Part shown: positions 33,754-41,472 of the stretch, piece after piece | Numbering within the stretch: the first letter of the stretch is position 1 | Layout of the letters: each line of letters opens with the position of its first letter | From: Burkholderiales bacterium | GTDB taxonomy: Bacteria; Pseudomonadota; Gammaproteobacteria; Burkholderiales; SG8-41 | DNA length: 64,000 bases | Reading direction: 5' to 3' | NCBI GenBank assembly: GCA_020854035.1 | Contig: JADZGE010000021.1 | Span: forward strand, 1 to 64,000 | Notes under the pieces: model-generated | The model's database searches: none | What the model saw: only the letters and a program-made list of their open reading frames with translations | What the model was told of the DNA's origin: nothing | Made by a program: the position numbers and the translations under genes

Positions 33754-34386
33754 ATGACCCAACGCATCCGCGGCATCCCCGACGAGGAAGCGACCGGCTC
33801 GGCGAAGGCACTCTTCGAAGCCTCCACTCGCATGCTGGGTCGCGTCGCCAATCTCCAGCGCATCCTCGCCCACAGTCCCGAGGTGGCGAAATGGCTGCTG
33901 CCGTTCATCGCGGCGGTGCGCCAGCCGAGCGCGGGCGCCATGTCCGGGGTGCGGCTGCGTAACCTCGCGGTGCTGAAGACCTCCACGTTGAACGGCTGTC
34001 GATACTGAACGGAGCACAACCGGGTGCTTGGTCAAGCACTGGGACTCACGGGCGCGGAGTTCGACGCCCTGCAGGGCGATTACCGGGCAAGCCCCCTTTT
34101 CGACGAACGGGAAAAGGCGGCTCTCGCGTGGTCCGAGGCGATGACGCTCAACACGGCGAAGCACGACGGCCCGCACTGGGATGACATGCGGCGCCTGTTC
34201 GACGAAGCCGAGATCGTGGAGATCTCGCTCGCCTGCGCCATGTTCAACATGATCAATCGCCTGAACGACAGTTTCCGCACGGAACTCGAGCCGGAGGAAT
34301 ACAATCGCCGCCAGCACGGCGCGGTCGGCGTGACCGCGGCGGCGCTGGAGGACTACGCGTGCGGCATCTGCGCCGCCCGGAAGTAA
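33754..34386 (+). CDS. CMD/AhpD-family protein with in-frame TGA at the second CxxC cysteine: candidate selenoprotein
   Basis: The frame from ATG 33754 runs to 34005, meets TGA at 34006-34008 and continues in the same frame to the stop at 34386. Read through, it is a 210-residue carboxymuconolactone-decarboxylase-like protein. The TGA falls in NGCRY(TGA)TEHN, exactly where CxxCxxH proteins of this family have the second, reactive Cys (residues C82, U85, H88). The downstream half (LGQALGLTGAEFDALQGDYR, LFDEREKAALAWSEAMTLNT) is well preserved with no other defect. A hairpin with a GGTC loop begins 15 bases after the TGA. Selenocysteine is the best reading; a nonsense mutation or sequencing error is the alternative. 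A GTG at 34024 could only yield a domain fragment. Confidence 0.7.
34018..34042 (+). promoter_or_regulatory. Candidate bacterial SECIS hairpin
   Basis: Just after the in-frame TGA, GTGCTT (34024-34029) pairs perfectly with AAGCAC (34034-34039) around the loop GGTC. The stem extends by a G-U pair (34023/34040) and two C-G pairs (34020-34021 with 34041-34042) with one bulged G on the 5' side. The loop starts 21 bases after the TGA, within the 16-37 base range usually allowed, and GGUC is the loop of the E. coli fdhF SECIS as I recall it. Binding to SelB is inferred. Confidence 0.55.
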
Positions 34387-34395
34387 CGAGTGGGA

Positions 34396-34430
34396 AGTGG
34401 ACAGTATTCAGTAGCTGACTACTGCCCACT
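34396..34430. repeat. Hairpin-forming intergenic repeat
   Basis: CAGTAG-CTGA-CTACTG (34409-34424) is a perfect 6-bp hairpin. AGTGG (34396-34400) and CCACT (34426-34430) may pair outside it. The word ACTGCC(C/A)ACTG recurs just downstream (34421-34445). It looks like a short dispersed repeat between two genes of the same operon rather than a terminator, since no T-tract follows directly. Confidence 0.4.
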
Positions 34431-34456
34431 GATTACTGCCAACTGGATATTTTGTC

Positions 34457-35437
34457 ATGCGCCCTCGCATCTACATCACCCAGCCCGTCGCCGCGAGCGC
34501 GGTCGAGCGCCTGCGCGCCGTGGCGGAGGTGGAAATGAACCCGGACACCCTGCACATCGTGACGAAGCAGGAACTCCTCGCGGCCGTGAAGGATCGCGAC
34601 GTCCTCTTCTGTCTCCTCCACGACAAGGTGGACGGCGAAGTGATCGCCGCGGGCGCCAGGCTGCGCATGATCGCGTCCATGAAGATCACTCCCTCGGACA
34701 TCGACGTCGAGGCGGCGAGCGCGCGCAAGCTCCCGGTAACCGTCATCTCCCCGATCGTGACCGAGGCGACCGCCGACATCCATTTCGCGCTCCTGCTCGC
34801 CGTGGCGCGCCGCGTGGTCGAGGGTGACCGGCTCGTGCGCGCCGGGGTGTTTCCCGGCGCGCAGTCGGCGCATCTCCTCGGGGCCGCGGTGCACGGCAGC
34901 ACCATCGGGCTCATCGGCGGCGGCGGGCGCATCGGCAAGGCGGTCGCGAAGCGGGCGCAGGGCTTCTCCATGCGCACGATCTACTGGACGCCGCGCCGCA
35001 AGCCCGAAGCCGAGGAGCGGGAGGCCGGGCTTGCCTACGTGCCGTACGACGAACTTCTCTCCACCGCCGATTTCGTGTCCGTGCACGCGCCGCTCAACGC
35101 GGAGACGCGCCACCTCGTCGGGGAACGGGAGATCGGGCTCATGAAGCGCACGGCGTTCCTCGTGAACACCGCGCGCGGCCCCATCGTGGACGAGAAGGCG
35201 CTCGCGCGGGCGCTCGGGGAAAGACGCATCGCCGGCGCCGGGCTCGACGTCTTCGAGAACGAGCCAAAGGTCGAGCCGGCCCTGCTGGCGATGCCGAATG
35301 TCGTCCTGACGCCGCATCTCGGCAGCGCGGTGACCGAATTGCGTGAATCGATGGCGAACGTCGTGGCGGACAACATCCTGGCCGTGCTGGAGGGGAGGCG
35401 CCCGCCGAATTGCTGGAACTCGCAGATCTACGAGTGA
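34457..35437 (+). CDS. D-2-hydroxyacid dehydrogenase (glyoxylate/D-glycerate type)
   Basis: The 326-residue protein has the NAD-binding motif GLIGGGGRIGKAVAKRAQGF, the substrate Arg region VNTARGPIVDEKALARALGE, AGLDVFENEPKVEP and the catalytic His in LTPHLGSAVTELRE. It reduces a 2-oxoacid to a D-2-hydroxyacid or the reverse. A paralogous protein follows at 35556. It belongs to the catabolic run from 26453. Confidence 0.92.
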   Translation: MRPRIYITQPVAASAVERLRAVAEVEMNPDTLHIVTKQELLAAVKDRDVLFCLLHDKVDGEVIAAGARLRMIASMKITPSDIDVEAASARKLPVTVISPIVTEATADIHFALLLAVARRVVEGDRLVRAGVFPGAQSAHLLGAAVHGSTIGLIGGGGRIGKAVAKRAQGFSMRTIYWTPRRKPEAEEREAGLAYVPYDELLSTADFVSVHAPLNAETRHLVGEREIGLMKRTAFLVNTARGPIVDEKALARALGERRIAGAGLDVFENEPKVEPALLAMPNVVLTPHLGSAVTELRESMANVVADNILAVLEGRRPPNCWNSQIYE

Positions 35438-35555
35438 ACGGGGCCGGAAACCGGGCGAAGAAGGCGAGCGGGCCGATCGCGGTGACCTTCGTCTCTCGTC
35501 TCCTTTCCCCGGCCCCTCATCTCCTCCAATCTTCCCGGTCGCAAGGAACGCGAAA

Positions 35556-36545
35556 ATGGCAGACAAGGCGAAAGTGGTATTGACGGACTACGTCTGGGAG
35601 TCGCTCGACGTGGAGAGGAGGATACTCGCCGGCGTCGCGGAACTCACGGCGCTCAGGACGAAGAAGCCGGAGGAGTTCATCGCGCAGGCGGCCGATTGCG
35701 ATGCCCTGCTCAACACCTATGCCGGTCCGATCACGGCGGAAGTCATGGCGAAGATGCCGAAGTGCCGGATCATCGCGCGCTACGGCATCGGCGTCGACAC
35801 GATCGACCTCGAGGCGGCGACGGCGGCCGGCATCATCGTCACCAACAACCCGACCTACTGCATCGAGGAAGTGGCAGAACACACGATGGCACTCCTTCTC
35901 GCCTGCGCCCGGAAAGTCGCTTTCTACGATCGCCTCGTGCGCGCGGGGACGTGGGCGGTGCCGCCGGGCAAGCCGCTCTTCCGCCTCGACGGCAGCACGC
36001 TCGGGCTCGTCGGGTTCGGCAATATCGCCCGCCACGTCGCGGTGCGTGCCGCGGCGTTCGGCATGAGGATCCTCTACGCCGACCCGTTCGTGAAGGAGGG
36101 GCAATTCCCCGAGCCAGGACGCAAGGCCGAACTCGATCAACTCTACTGCGAGTCCGACTTCGTGTCGCTCCACCCTCCCCTGACGCCCCAGACCCGGGGA
36201 ATGATCGGCGACGCTGCGTTCGGGCGCATGAAGCCCACCGCGTTCGTCATCAATTGCTCGCGCGGGCCGGTCATCGATACCGCCGCGCTGGTGCGCGCCC
36301 TCGACGCGGGGAAGATCGCCGGGTGCGCGCTCGACACCACCGACCCGGAACCGCTGCCCGATTCCCACCCCTTGCGCGAGCGCGAGAACGTCATCATCAA
36401 CCCGCACGTCGCCTGGTACAGCGAGAAGGCCATGGTGGGGCTCCAGGAGGGCGCGCCGAACGAGGTGCGCCGCGTGCTGGCGGGCGAATGGCCGGTCAAC
36501 GTGGTTAACAGGGCCGTGAAGGGGAAGAACCGCGCCGGGCTCTGA
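35556..36545 (+). CDS. D-2-hydroxyacid dehydrogenase, CtBP-like subgroup
   Basis: From ATG 35556 (AAGGAACG upstream) the protein has 329 residues. It shows IIARYGIGVDTIDLEAATAA, GLVGFGNIARHVAVRAAAFG, VINCSRGPVIDTAALVRALD and the catalytic His in INPHVAWYSEKAM. The aromatic AWYS after the His marks the C-terminal-binding-protein-like subgroup. It ends the catabolic run; a 332-base non-coding region follows. Confidence 0.92.
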   Translation: MADKAKVVLTDYVWESLDVERRILAGVAELTALRTKKPEEFIAQAADCDALLNTYAGPITAEVMAKMPKCRIIARYGIGVDTIDLEAATAAGIIVTNNPTYCIEEVAEHTMALLLACARKVAFYDRLVRAGTWAVPPGKPLFRLDGSTLGLVGFGNIARHVAVRAAAFGMRILYADPFVKEGQFPEPGRKAELDQLYCESDFVSLHPPLTPQTRGMIGDAAFGRMKPTAFVINCSRGPVIDTAALVRALDAGKIAGCALDTTDPEPLPDSHPLRERENVIINPHVAWYSEKAMVGLQEGAPNEVRRVLAGEWPVNVVNRAVKGKNRAGL

Positions 36546-36877
36546 CTTGTCGGCCAACCACCGACCCGAGCTGAATCAGGTGCGTCTCCCCCGAGGTTGC
36601 ACCAATCCGGCGCGAACTCGCATGTCAGCGCACTTTACTTAATGCAACAGATCAACTAAACGGTATAACTTTTTGAATTTACAAATATAAGCGAAAACGA
36701 TACGAAAAGGATCCGTGACTCAGGTCACGATATGACTTTGCGAGCGTGTCAGAAAAATTTACATGCGGGTTGTAGTTCTCTGGTATGCATCTGATTTTAC
36801 GTGATGTTCTGAAATTGCATGAAAATTGCTTGGCAGCCGCATGACGTACCGTTACGCACATCGGGAGGGAGGCGACT
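36546..36877. other. AT-richer intergenic region upstream of the PEP-CTERM gene
   Basis: No gene is seen. The base composition falls well below the neighbouring GC content between about 36640 and 36830. A short perfect palindrome GTGAC-TCAG-GTCAC lies at 36715-36728 and could be an operator. A good sigma-54 promoter, which many PEP-CTERM genes have, was looked for and not found with correct GG-N10-GC spacing. Confidence 0.5.
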
Positions 36878-37624
36878 ATGCGGTTATCGAAGGTAGTGAA
36901 GCAGACCATCATCGCGGGATTCCTGGCCGCTACGGGCGCGGCGCAGGCCGTAACGCTGCCGACCCACCTTGGGCCAATCGTCCTGCCAGGCATTAATTTT
37001 GCGAACGCCGTGGTAGGTGGCTCGTTCAGTGCAACCTCGCTGACCTTCGGAGCCGGGGGATCAGCATGTCCAGGCGTCGCTCTGGGGCCGTTCACCGCAG
37101 CCGCCGTGGCCCCGTGCGTGCTCGGGTCGGACATCACGACAGGTCTGGCGCTCGGCGCAGGACCGACCGGTGGGCCTGCGGATTTCCTGGTCCCGGGATT
37201 CGGGTTCGTCTCGATCGTGAACGGCCCTGGCGCCGATCTCGTCGTCTGGGAGGCAGGCGCTCCTGCCGAGGATTTCAAGTTCGCCATCAGTACCGATGGC
37301 GGGGTCAGTTTTTCGGCGAACCTGACCTACAGTACCTTTGCCGCGGTACCCCCCGATTCCTCGTCGGGATTCGCGACCAATACGGCCTACATCGATCTCA
37401 CCGATTTCGGGGTCAGCGCCGGCGATCTGATCGATGCCGTCAGGCTCGAAGGGTTGTTCACGGGCATCGGCGGCAGTGGCCCGGACATTCTCGCGGTCGG
37501 CGTCATCAATGCCGGCCCGCCGACCGGCAATGTTCCGGGTGCGCCCGAACCGGCATCCATTGCCCTGCTCGGGCTGGCGCTCGCCGCTCTGGGAGCCGTT
37601 CGCCGGCGGCGGCACGCAGCCTAG
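36878..37624 (+). CDS. PEP-CTERM sorting-domain exported protein
   Basis: The 248-residue protein has an N-terminal signal (VKQTIIAGFLAATGAAQA), a Gly/Ala-rich body with few charged residues and the C-terminal sorting module APEPASIALLGLALAALG followed by RRRRHAA. PEP-CTERM proteins are processed by an exosortase and relate to exopolysaccharide or biofilm production. No exosortase or polysaccharide genes are in the window, so this is a solitary target. GGGAGGGAGG lies 5 bases before the ATG. The body domain is not recognised. Confidence 0.9.
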   Translation: MRLSKVVKQTIIAGFLAATGAAQAVTLPTHLGPIVLPGINFANAVVGGSFSATSLTFGAGGSACPGVALGPFTAAAVAPCVLGSDITTGLALGAGPTGGPADFLVPGFGFVSIVNGPGADLVVWEAGAPAEDFKFAISTDGGVSFSANLTYSTFAAVPPDSSSGFATNTAYIDLTDFGVSAGDLIDAVRLEGLFTGIGGSGPDILAVGVINAGPPTGNVPGAPEPASIALLGLALAALGAVRRRRHAA

Positions 37625-37642
37625 CGCCGCTCGCGTCGTCCA

Positions 37643-37683
37643 GAAACCCCGACCTCGCGGCAGCGGGGCCGGGGTTTTCTTTT
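37643..37683 (+). terminator. Rho-independent terminator after the PEP-CTERM gene
   Basis: GAAACCCC pairs with GGGGTTTTC and an inner CCTCGC-GGCA-GCGGGG hairpin strengthens the stem. A T-rich tail (TTTTCTTTT) follows. It lies 18 bases after the stop codon. Confidence 0.85.
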
Positions 37684-37818
37684 GTACGCCGCGGTTGCTT
37701 GCTGCCCGCGCCGAGTCGTTCCCGGTGCAGCGTTGTTGTATGCTCCGATTCCCGGAGCCATTGCGGGACTTCCCTGCGCACCGGACGTTTCCGAAAACAA
37801 CCTCGTGGTTCAATCCGG

Positions 37819-38784
37819 ATGATCAATGCAGCCATGATCGGCCTGGGCTGGTGGGGCAAGAACCACCTCGCCGCCGCGCGGGGCAGTGAACGCCTGCGCT
37901 TCGTTCACGGTGTCAGCAAGGAAATCGGCGCCGCGCAGCCGCTCGCGGAGCAGTACGGATTCACGCTCACCGACGATCTCGAGCGCGCGCTCGCGGACCC
38001 GCGCGTGCAGGCGGTGGTGCTCGCCACCCCGCACTCGCTCCACACCGACCAGATCGTGCGGGTCGCGGCGGCGGGCAAGCCCGTATTCTGCGAAAAGCCT
38101 TTCGCCCTGAAGCGCGCCGATGCCGAGCGCGCGGTCGCCGCCTGCGCGAGCGCCGGGATCCCCCTCGGCATCGGCACCAACAAGCGCTTCTGGCCTTCGA
38201 TGGCGGAGTTGCGGCGCGTCACCGCGAGCGGCGCGCTCGGGCGGATCATGCTGATCGAGGGACACTACAGCAACGAGAATTCCGGCATGCACTTCTCGGC
38301 GTGGCGCGAATCGCCGGAAGAATCCCCCGGGGGCGGCATGACCGGCACCGGCATCCACCTTCTCGATGCGTTCGTGAGTATCGCGGGGCCGGTCGCGGAA
38401 GTGAACGCCCGGTTGACCACGCACCGTTCCGGTCCCGATCCGCGCGACGCGATCGGCATCAACTTCGAGTTCGCGAGCGGGCTGACCGGCTACTTCGGCG
38501 CGGTGCGCGCCTCGCCCGTCTACTGGCGCGTGCACGTCTTCGGCGACGAGGGCTCCGCCGAAGCGCTCGGCGAGACGCAGCTCGTGCTGCGAACGCGCGG
38601 CGGCAGGGTCGAAACGCGGGATTTTCCGAAGGTGGATTCGATCCGCGCCGAGCTGGAAGCCTTCGCCGACGCCGCGGAAGGGGCCTCGCCCTACCCCATC
38701 ACGCCGAAGGAGATCGTGGACGTCGTGGCGGGGTTCGAGGGGATCATCAAGTCGATGGCGACCGGGAAACCGGTCGCCGTTTAG
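37819..38784 (+). CDS. Gfo/Idh/MocA-family oxidoreductase, third copy
   Basis: The protein of 321 residues from ATG 37819 has the Rossmann start INAAMIGLGWWGKNHLAAAR, the EKP motif in VFCEKPFALKRADAERAVAA and GIGTNKRFWPSMAELRRVTA. It is an NAD(P)-dependent oxidoreductase of unknown substrate. It stands alone between the PEP-CTERM gene and the TA island. No Shine-Dalgarno sequence is obvious. Confidence 0.9.
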   Translation: MINAAMIGLGWWGKNHLAAARGSERLRFVHGVSKEIGAAQPLAEQYGFTLTDDLERALADPRVQAVVLATPHSLHTDQIVRVAAAGKPVFCEKPFALKRADAERAVAACASAGIPLGIGTNKRFWPSMAELRRVTASGALGRIMLIEGHYSNENSGMHFSAWRESPEESPGGGMTGTGIHLLDAFVSIAGPVAEVNARLTTHRSGPDPRDAIGINFEFASGLTGYFGAVRASPVYWRVHVFGDEGSAEALGETQLVLRTRGGRVETRDFPKVDSIRAELEAFADAAEGASPYPITPKEIVDVVAGFEGIIKSMATGKPVAV

Positions 38785-38795
38785 TCGTACTGTCT

Positions 38796-38912
38796 CGCAG
38801 ACACTCCTTCCCTTCCCCTTGGACGGGGGAACGTCGGCTTGGGGGTGATCGCCTTGCCGTGCGGTCGGGTCTCACCCCCACCCTGCAGATTCGGGGCCGC
38901 GGAGGGGAGTAA
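38796..38912. repeat. Palindromic intergenic repeat
   Basis: The sequence carries TGGGGGTGA (38840-38848) and its exact inverted partner TCACCCCCA (38872-38880) around a 23-base loop. C-rich CTTCCCTTCCCC is on the left and G-rich GGAGGGGAGT on the right, so a longer imperfect stem is possible. It has the look of a dispersed intergenic palindrome and marks the edge of the TA island. Confidence 0.5.
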
Positions 38913-38974
38913 GCACGGACGGGGGCCCCAGTTGATGCCTTGACATCAAGTTCTGTCGCACCTACGATGCCTGA

Positions 38975-39277
38975 ATGCGCACGACGCTTACCATAGACGA
39001 CGACCTCGCCGGCCTCCTCAAGCGCCGGGCGCGCGAGCTGGGCGTCCCGTTCAAGGAAGCGGTCAACCGGACCATACGCGCGGGACTGGGCGAGGCGGCC
39101 GTCGCGCGCCGTGGCCCGGCTCCGAAGACGATCCCGCACTCCTTCGGCTTCCGGCCGGGCGTGGACCTCGACAAGCTCGGCCAGCTCGCCGACGAGCTGG
39201 AGGCGGAAGAGTGCGCCGCTTCGGCCGGGCCGCCTCGTGATCCTGCCCGACGTCAACGTCCTCGTTCACGCGCATAA
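38975..39277 (+). CDS. VapB-type ribbon-helix-helix antitoxin
   Basis: The 100-residue protein starts MRTTLTIDDDLAGLLKRRAR, a clear RHH DNA-binding start, and has a toxin-binding tail FGFRPGVDLDKLGQLADELE. It overlaps the PIN toxin gene by 41 bases. A 33-bp piece of its tail (39155-39187) is repeated exactly at 40567-40599. The last 25 residues (AASAGPPRDPARRQRPRSRA) are unusual and overlap the toxin start. Confidence 0.85.
   Translation: MRTTLTIDDDLAGLLKRRARELGVPFKEAVNRTIRAGLGEAAVARRGPAPKTIPHSFGFRPGVDLDKLGQLADELEAEECAASAGPPRDPARRQRPRSRA
39155..39187 (+). repeat. 33-bp exact direct repeat (copy 1, inside vapB)
   Basis: The sequence encoding PGVDLDKLGQL here is identical over 33 bases to 40567-40599. 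It marks a duplicated vapB tail. Confidence 0.85.
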
Positions 39278-39671
39278 CGCGGATTCCACGGTGCACGCGG
39301 CTGCGCGGCGCTGGTGGGACGGCTGCCTCGCGGGCTCGGAGGGCGTGGGCCTGGCGTGGGCCGTAATGCTGGGATTTCTCCGGATCACCACGAATCGCAA
39401 GATAGTGGCCCGGCCGCTTGCCGTACGCGAGGTTACAGCTCGCGTTGCGGATTGGCTCGCTCTCCCGCACGTCCACGTGGCGCTGCCGTCGGACTCCCAC
39501 TTCTCGAGACTGCGCGCCGAACTCGAGCGGCTGGGAACCGCCGGCAACCTGACGACCGATGTCCACCTCGCCGTGCTCGCGATGGAGCGCGGCTACGTAC
39601 TGCACTCGACCGACACGGATTTCGCGCGCTTCCACGGGCTGCGCTGGGTGAACCCGTGCGCCCCGCGCTGA
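39237..39671 (+). CDS. VapC-type PIN-domain ribonuclease toxin
   Basis: From GTG 39237 the protein has 144 residues and begins ILPDVNVLVHAHNADSTVHA with the first PIN Asp (D5). Later it has TTDVHLAVLAMERGYVLHST and a following DTDFARF, which supply the remaining acidic residues. PIN toxins cleave RNA with a Mg ion. It overlaps vapB, forming an intact VapBC module. Confidence 0.88.
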   Translation: MILPDVNVLVHAHNADSTVHAAARRWWDGCLAGSEGVGLAWAVMLGFLRITTNRKIVARPLAVREVTARVADWLALPHVHVALPSDSHFSRLRAELERLGTAGNLTTDVHLAVLAMERGYVLHSTDTDFARFHGLRWVNPCAPR

Positions 39672-39850
39672 TCTGCCGCCGACTCGTCCCTTACACCCAT
39701 CATCCTGTGGTCCTTGCGCCGCCAGCCCGGCTCACGGCTTAACGTATCCCGATTGCCGCCCCCGGCCTGTGGATTGCTCCGGGGACGGGATCGAGAGCCA
39801 CGACGCGGCGGCGAAAAATGCCTTGCGCGGACACAACGTCGTTGACCGGG

Positions 39851-39879
39851 TTGACTGGTGTATGTACAAGTTGTACAGT
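39851..39879 (+). promoter_or_regulatory. Promoter with overlapping palindromic operator of the Phd-PIN module
   Basis: TTGACT (39851-39856) and TACAGT (39874-39879) are 17 bases apart, a good sigma-70 promoter. TGTACAA-G-TTGTACA (39863-39877) is a perfect palindrome with 7-base arms lying across the spacer and the -10. The ATG of the antitoxin is at 39886. This is the expected layout for autoregulation by a Phd-type antitoxin. Confidence 0.7.
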
Positions 39880-39885
39880 GCTAGC

Positions 39886-40140
39886 ATGTCGAAACCCGTA
39901 TGCAAGAATGCAGGAGAGGCGCGCAGCCAGCTGCCTGCGTTGCTGGCTGATGCCGCAAGAGGCCGGGCAACCATCATCACCCGCTACGGGCGCCCGGTCG
40001 CAGCAATCGTGCCGGCCCGGGATGCCGAGCGCGGACCGCGGCAACAGCCGCTTTCGCGGCTGGCCGGTTCGGGCAAGGCGCTCTGGGGAAGGGAGAGCAG
40101 GAGGAGCCTGCGCCGCCTCCGGGACGAGTGGAGCCGCTAG
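39886..40140 (+). CDS. Phd/YefM-type antitoxin
   Basis: The 84-residue protein from ATG 39886 begins MSKPVCKNAGEARSQLPALL and continues ATIITRYGRPVAAIVPARD, the Phd/YefM DNA-binding fold. The basic tail (ALWGRESRRSLRRLRDEWSR) resembles VapB tails. It overlaps the PIN toxin by 13 bases and has its own operator just upstream. Confidence 0.85.
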   Translation: MSKPVCKNAGEARSQLPALLADAARGRATIITRYGRPVAAIVPARDAERGPRQQPLSRLAGSGKALWGRESRRSLRRLRDEWSR

Positions 40141-40553
40141 ACCTCACCGGTCTGGCGACCGGGGCGCTGGTTCTGGTGGACTCCGCGCCGATCGTCTACT
40201 GCCTCGAAGCAAACCCGCGCTTCGCCCCCCGCTTCCAGCCGCTCTTCGACCGGCAGGCGGCGGGCGAAATCGTCTTCGCCGTTACTACGCTCACGATCGC
40301 CGAAGTGCTGACCGGCCCTCTCGTCGCCGGCAGGGAAGAACTTGCCAGGCGTTATCGCGCGGTGATGGAGTCCTGGCAGGTAATCGCGCTCGACACCGAC
40401 ATAGCGGAGACCGCCGCTCGCTTCCGTGCATCGCTCAGGCTCAAGCTGCCCGACGCAATTCAGCTCGCGAGCGCCATCAACGTCAACGCCGATGCGCTGG
40501 CGACGCACGACCGGGATTTCTCGCGGGTAATGGCGCTGCGAATACTCGCTTGA
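40128..40553 (+). CDS. PIN-domain ribonuclease toxin
   Basis: The 141-residue protein starts at GTG 40128, inside the antitoxin gene. It has LVLVDSAPIVYCLEANPRFA (first Asp, D18), VTTLTIAEVLTGPL (Glu) and LKLPDAIQLASAI with ALATHDRDFS (later Asp residues). All four acidic positions of the PIN site appear present, so the toxin looks active. The partner is the preceding Phd antitoxin. Confidence 0.87.
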   Translation: MEPLDLTGLATGALVLVDSAPIVYCLEANPRFAPRFQPLFDRQAAGEIVFAVTTLTIAEVLTGPLVAGREELARRYRAVMESWQVIALDTDIAETAARFRASLRLKLPDAIQLASAINVNADALATHDRDFSRVMALRILA

Positions 40554-40566
40554 AGTCGGGACTTCG

Positions 40567-40599
40567 CCGGGCGTGGACCTCGACAAGCTCGGCCAGCTC
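40567..40599 (+). repeat. 33-bp exact direct repeat (copy 2), vapB tail remnant
   Basis: The frame still reads PGVDLDKLGQL and continues LWSDPEIGESG without a vapB start. It is a leftover 3' piece of a second vapB-like gene, or a copy produced by recombination between neighbouring TA modules. Confidence 0.8.
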
Positions 40600-40639
40600 C
40601 TTTGGTCCGACCCGGAAATTGGGGAATCGGGTCGAAAAC

Positions 40640-41110
40640 CAGTTGACGCGCGCCTGCCCTGTAGCGGGACCGGAATCGCACGCCGTCCCTGCGATTGCCG
40701 AGCCGCGCCGGAACCGCAGCCACGGCAGGCGCTCGAGCACCTCCGTGGCGAAGTAGTCGAAGAGCCGCTGCGCATCGAAGCCATCGCGCGCGCTCCTCCC
40801 TGCCGCGCCCCGCGCCTTCGAGCAGCAGCACCAGCCCCCCCGACCCAGCCCTCCACCCGCGCGTTCAACCGCGCCACCTCCGGCGCCGAAACGCGCCCCG
40901 GCGCACGCAACCGCGCCGCCGCGTGCGCCTCCTCCTCCGTCAGCCGCAGCAGCGACCAGTCGAGCTGCGCGAGTTCCCCGTTCGTCGCAAGCCGCGAGAG
41001 CGCCGGGCGCGCTTCCCCCCGCGAGAGCGCCACGATCCGCAACCCCGCCGGCGCCTCCCCCGCCACGATCGCCAGCGCATCGTGCAGCGGCGCGTCCGCG
41101 AGCGCATCCT
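40640..41110 (-). pseudogene. Fragment of a LuxR/MalT-like transcriptional activator
   Basis: Read on the minus strand from 41110, it gives APLHDALAIVAGEAPAGLRI, then VALSRGEARPALSRLATNGE and LAQLDWSLLRLTEEEAHAAA. This is the nucleotide-binding middle part of large MalT/LuxR ATPase regulators. Downstream pieces in other frames (LLLEGAGRGREERARWLRCA; VLERLPWLRFRRG) continue the same alignment after frameshifts. The gene is therefore dead, cut by frameshifts and by the TA module at 41110-41677. Confidence 0.65.
41037..41110. repeat. 74-bp direct repeat, copy A
   Basis: Positions 41037-41110 match 41756-41829 with only 6 differences in 74 bases. The vapC stop codon starts exactly at the repeat's right edge (41110-41112). 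Copies A and B bracket a Phd-PIN module. Confidence 0.85.
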
Positions 41111-41472
41111 TATCGGGCGAACGGCACGTTCTTCGATTTCAGGATGGTCTTGTCCCGCGTAACGAGGGGTACGTTGTGCACGACGCTCGTCGCAGCGATC
41201 AGCTCGTCGGCAGGATCGCCCCGGATGTCCAATTGAGTACTCGTCATCGCGATTTCACGGGTAATCGGCCAGACGTGCAGGCTCGCCAGCACACGCACGA
41301 CATCGGGGTCGTCGAGTTCCAGGGCAATGCGGCCCAGTTGAGCGAGCTTCGCGATCTCCCAGAGCACGATGGCCGAAATGCTCCAGGTCTCCCCTTTGAG
41401 AATCTCGATCTCGCGCGGCTTCAGCTCGCCGGCGACGGCGTAGAGGAGAACGTGTGTGTCAACGTTCAGCAT
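41110..41472 (-). CDS. VapC-type PIN-domain toxin
   Basis: The 120-residue protein begins MLNVDTHVLLYAVAGELKPR with the first PIN Asp (D5). It has SAIVLWEIAKLAQLGRIALE (Glu) and GDPADELIAATSVVHNVPLV with TRDKTILK (later Asp). It overlaps the antitoxin gene by 14 bases. The module is intact and sits inside a broken regulator gene. Confidence 0.88.
   Translation of the reverse strand: MLNVDTHVLLYAVAGELKPREIEILKGETWSISAIVLWEIAKLAQLGRIALELDDPDVVRVLASLHVWPITREIAMTSTQLDIRGDPADELIAATSVVHNVPLVTRDKTILKSKNVPFAR

Noticed and set aside
30931-34317. An 1128-codon open frame on the minus strand
   Set aside because: It is antisense to the M24, PEP-synthase-like and CMD genes and shows no family pattern.
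34024-34386. A separate gene starting at GTG 34024
   Set aside because: It would encode only the C-terminal part of a CMD fold without the redox motif, is in the same frame as the upstream half and has no Shine-Dalgarno sequence; read-through explains it better.
36546-36877. A sigma-54 promoter upstream of the PEP-CTERM gene (TTGGCAG near 36829)
   Set aside because: The GG-N10-GC spacing is not met; the second element reads AC.
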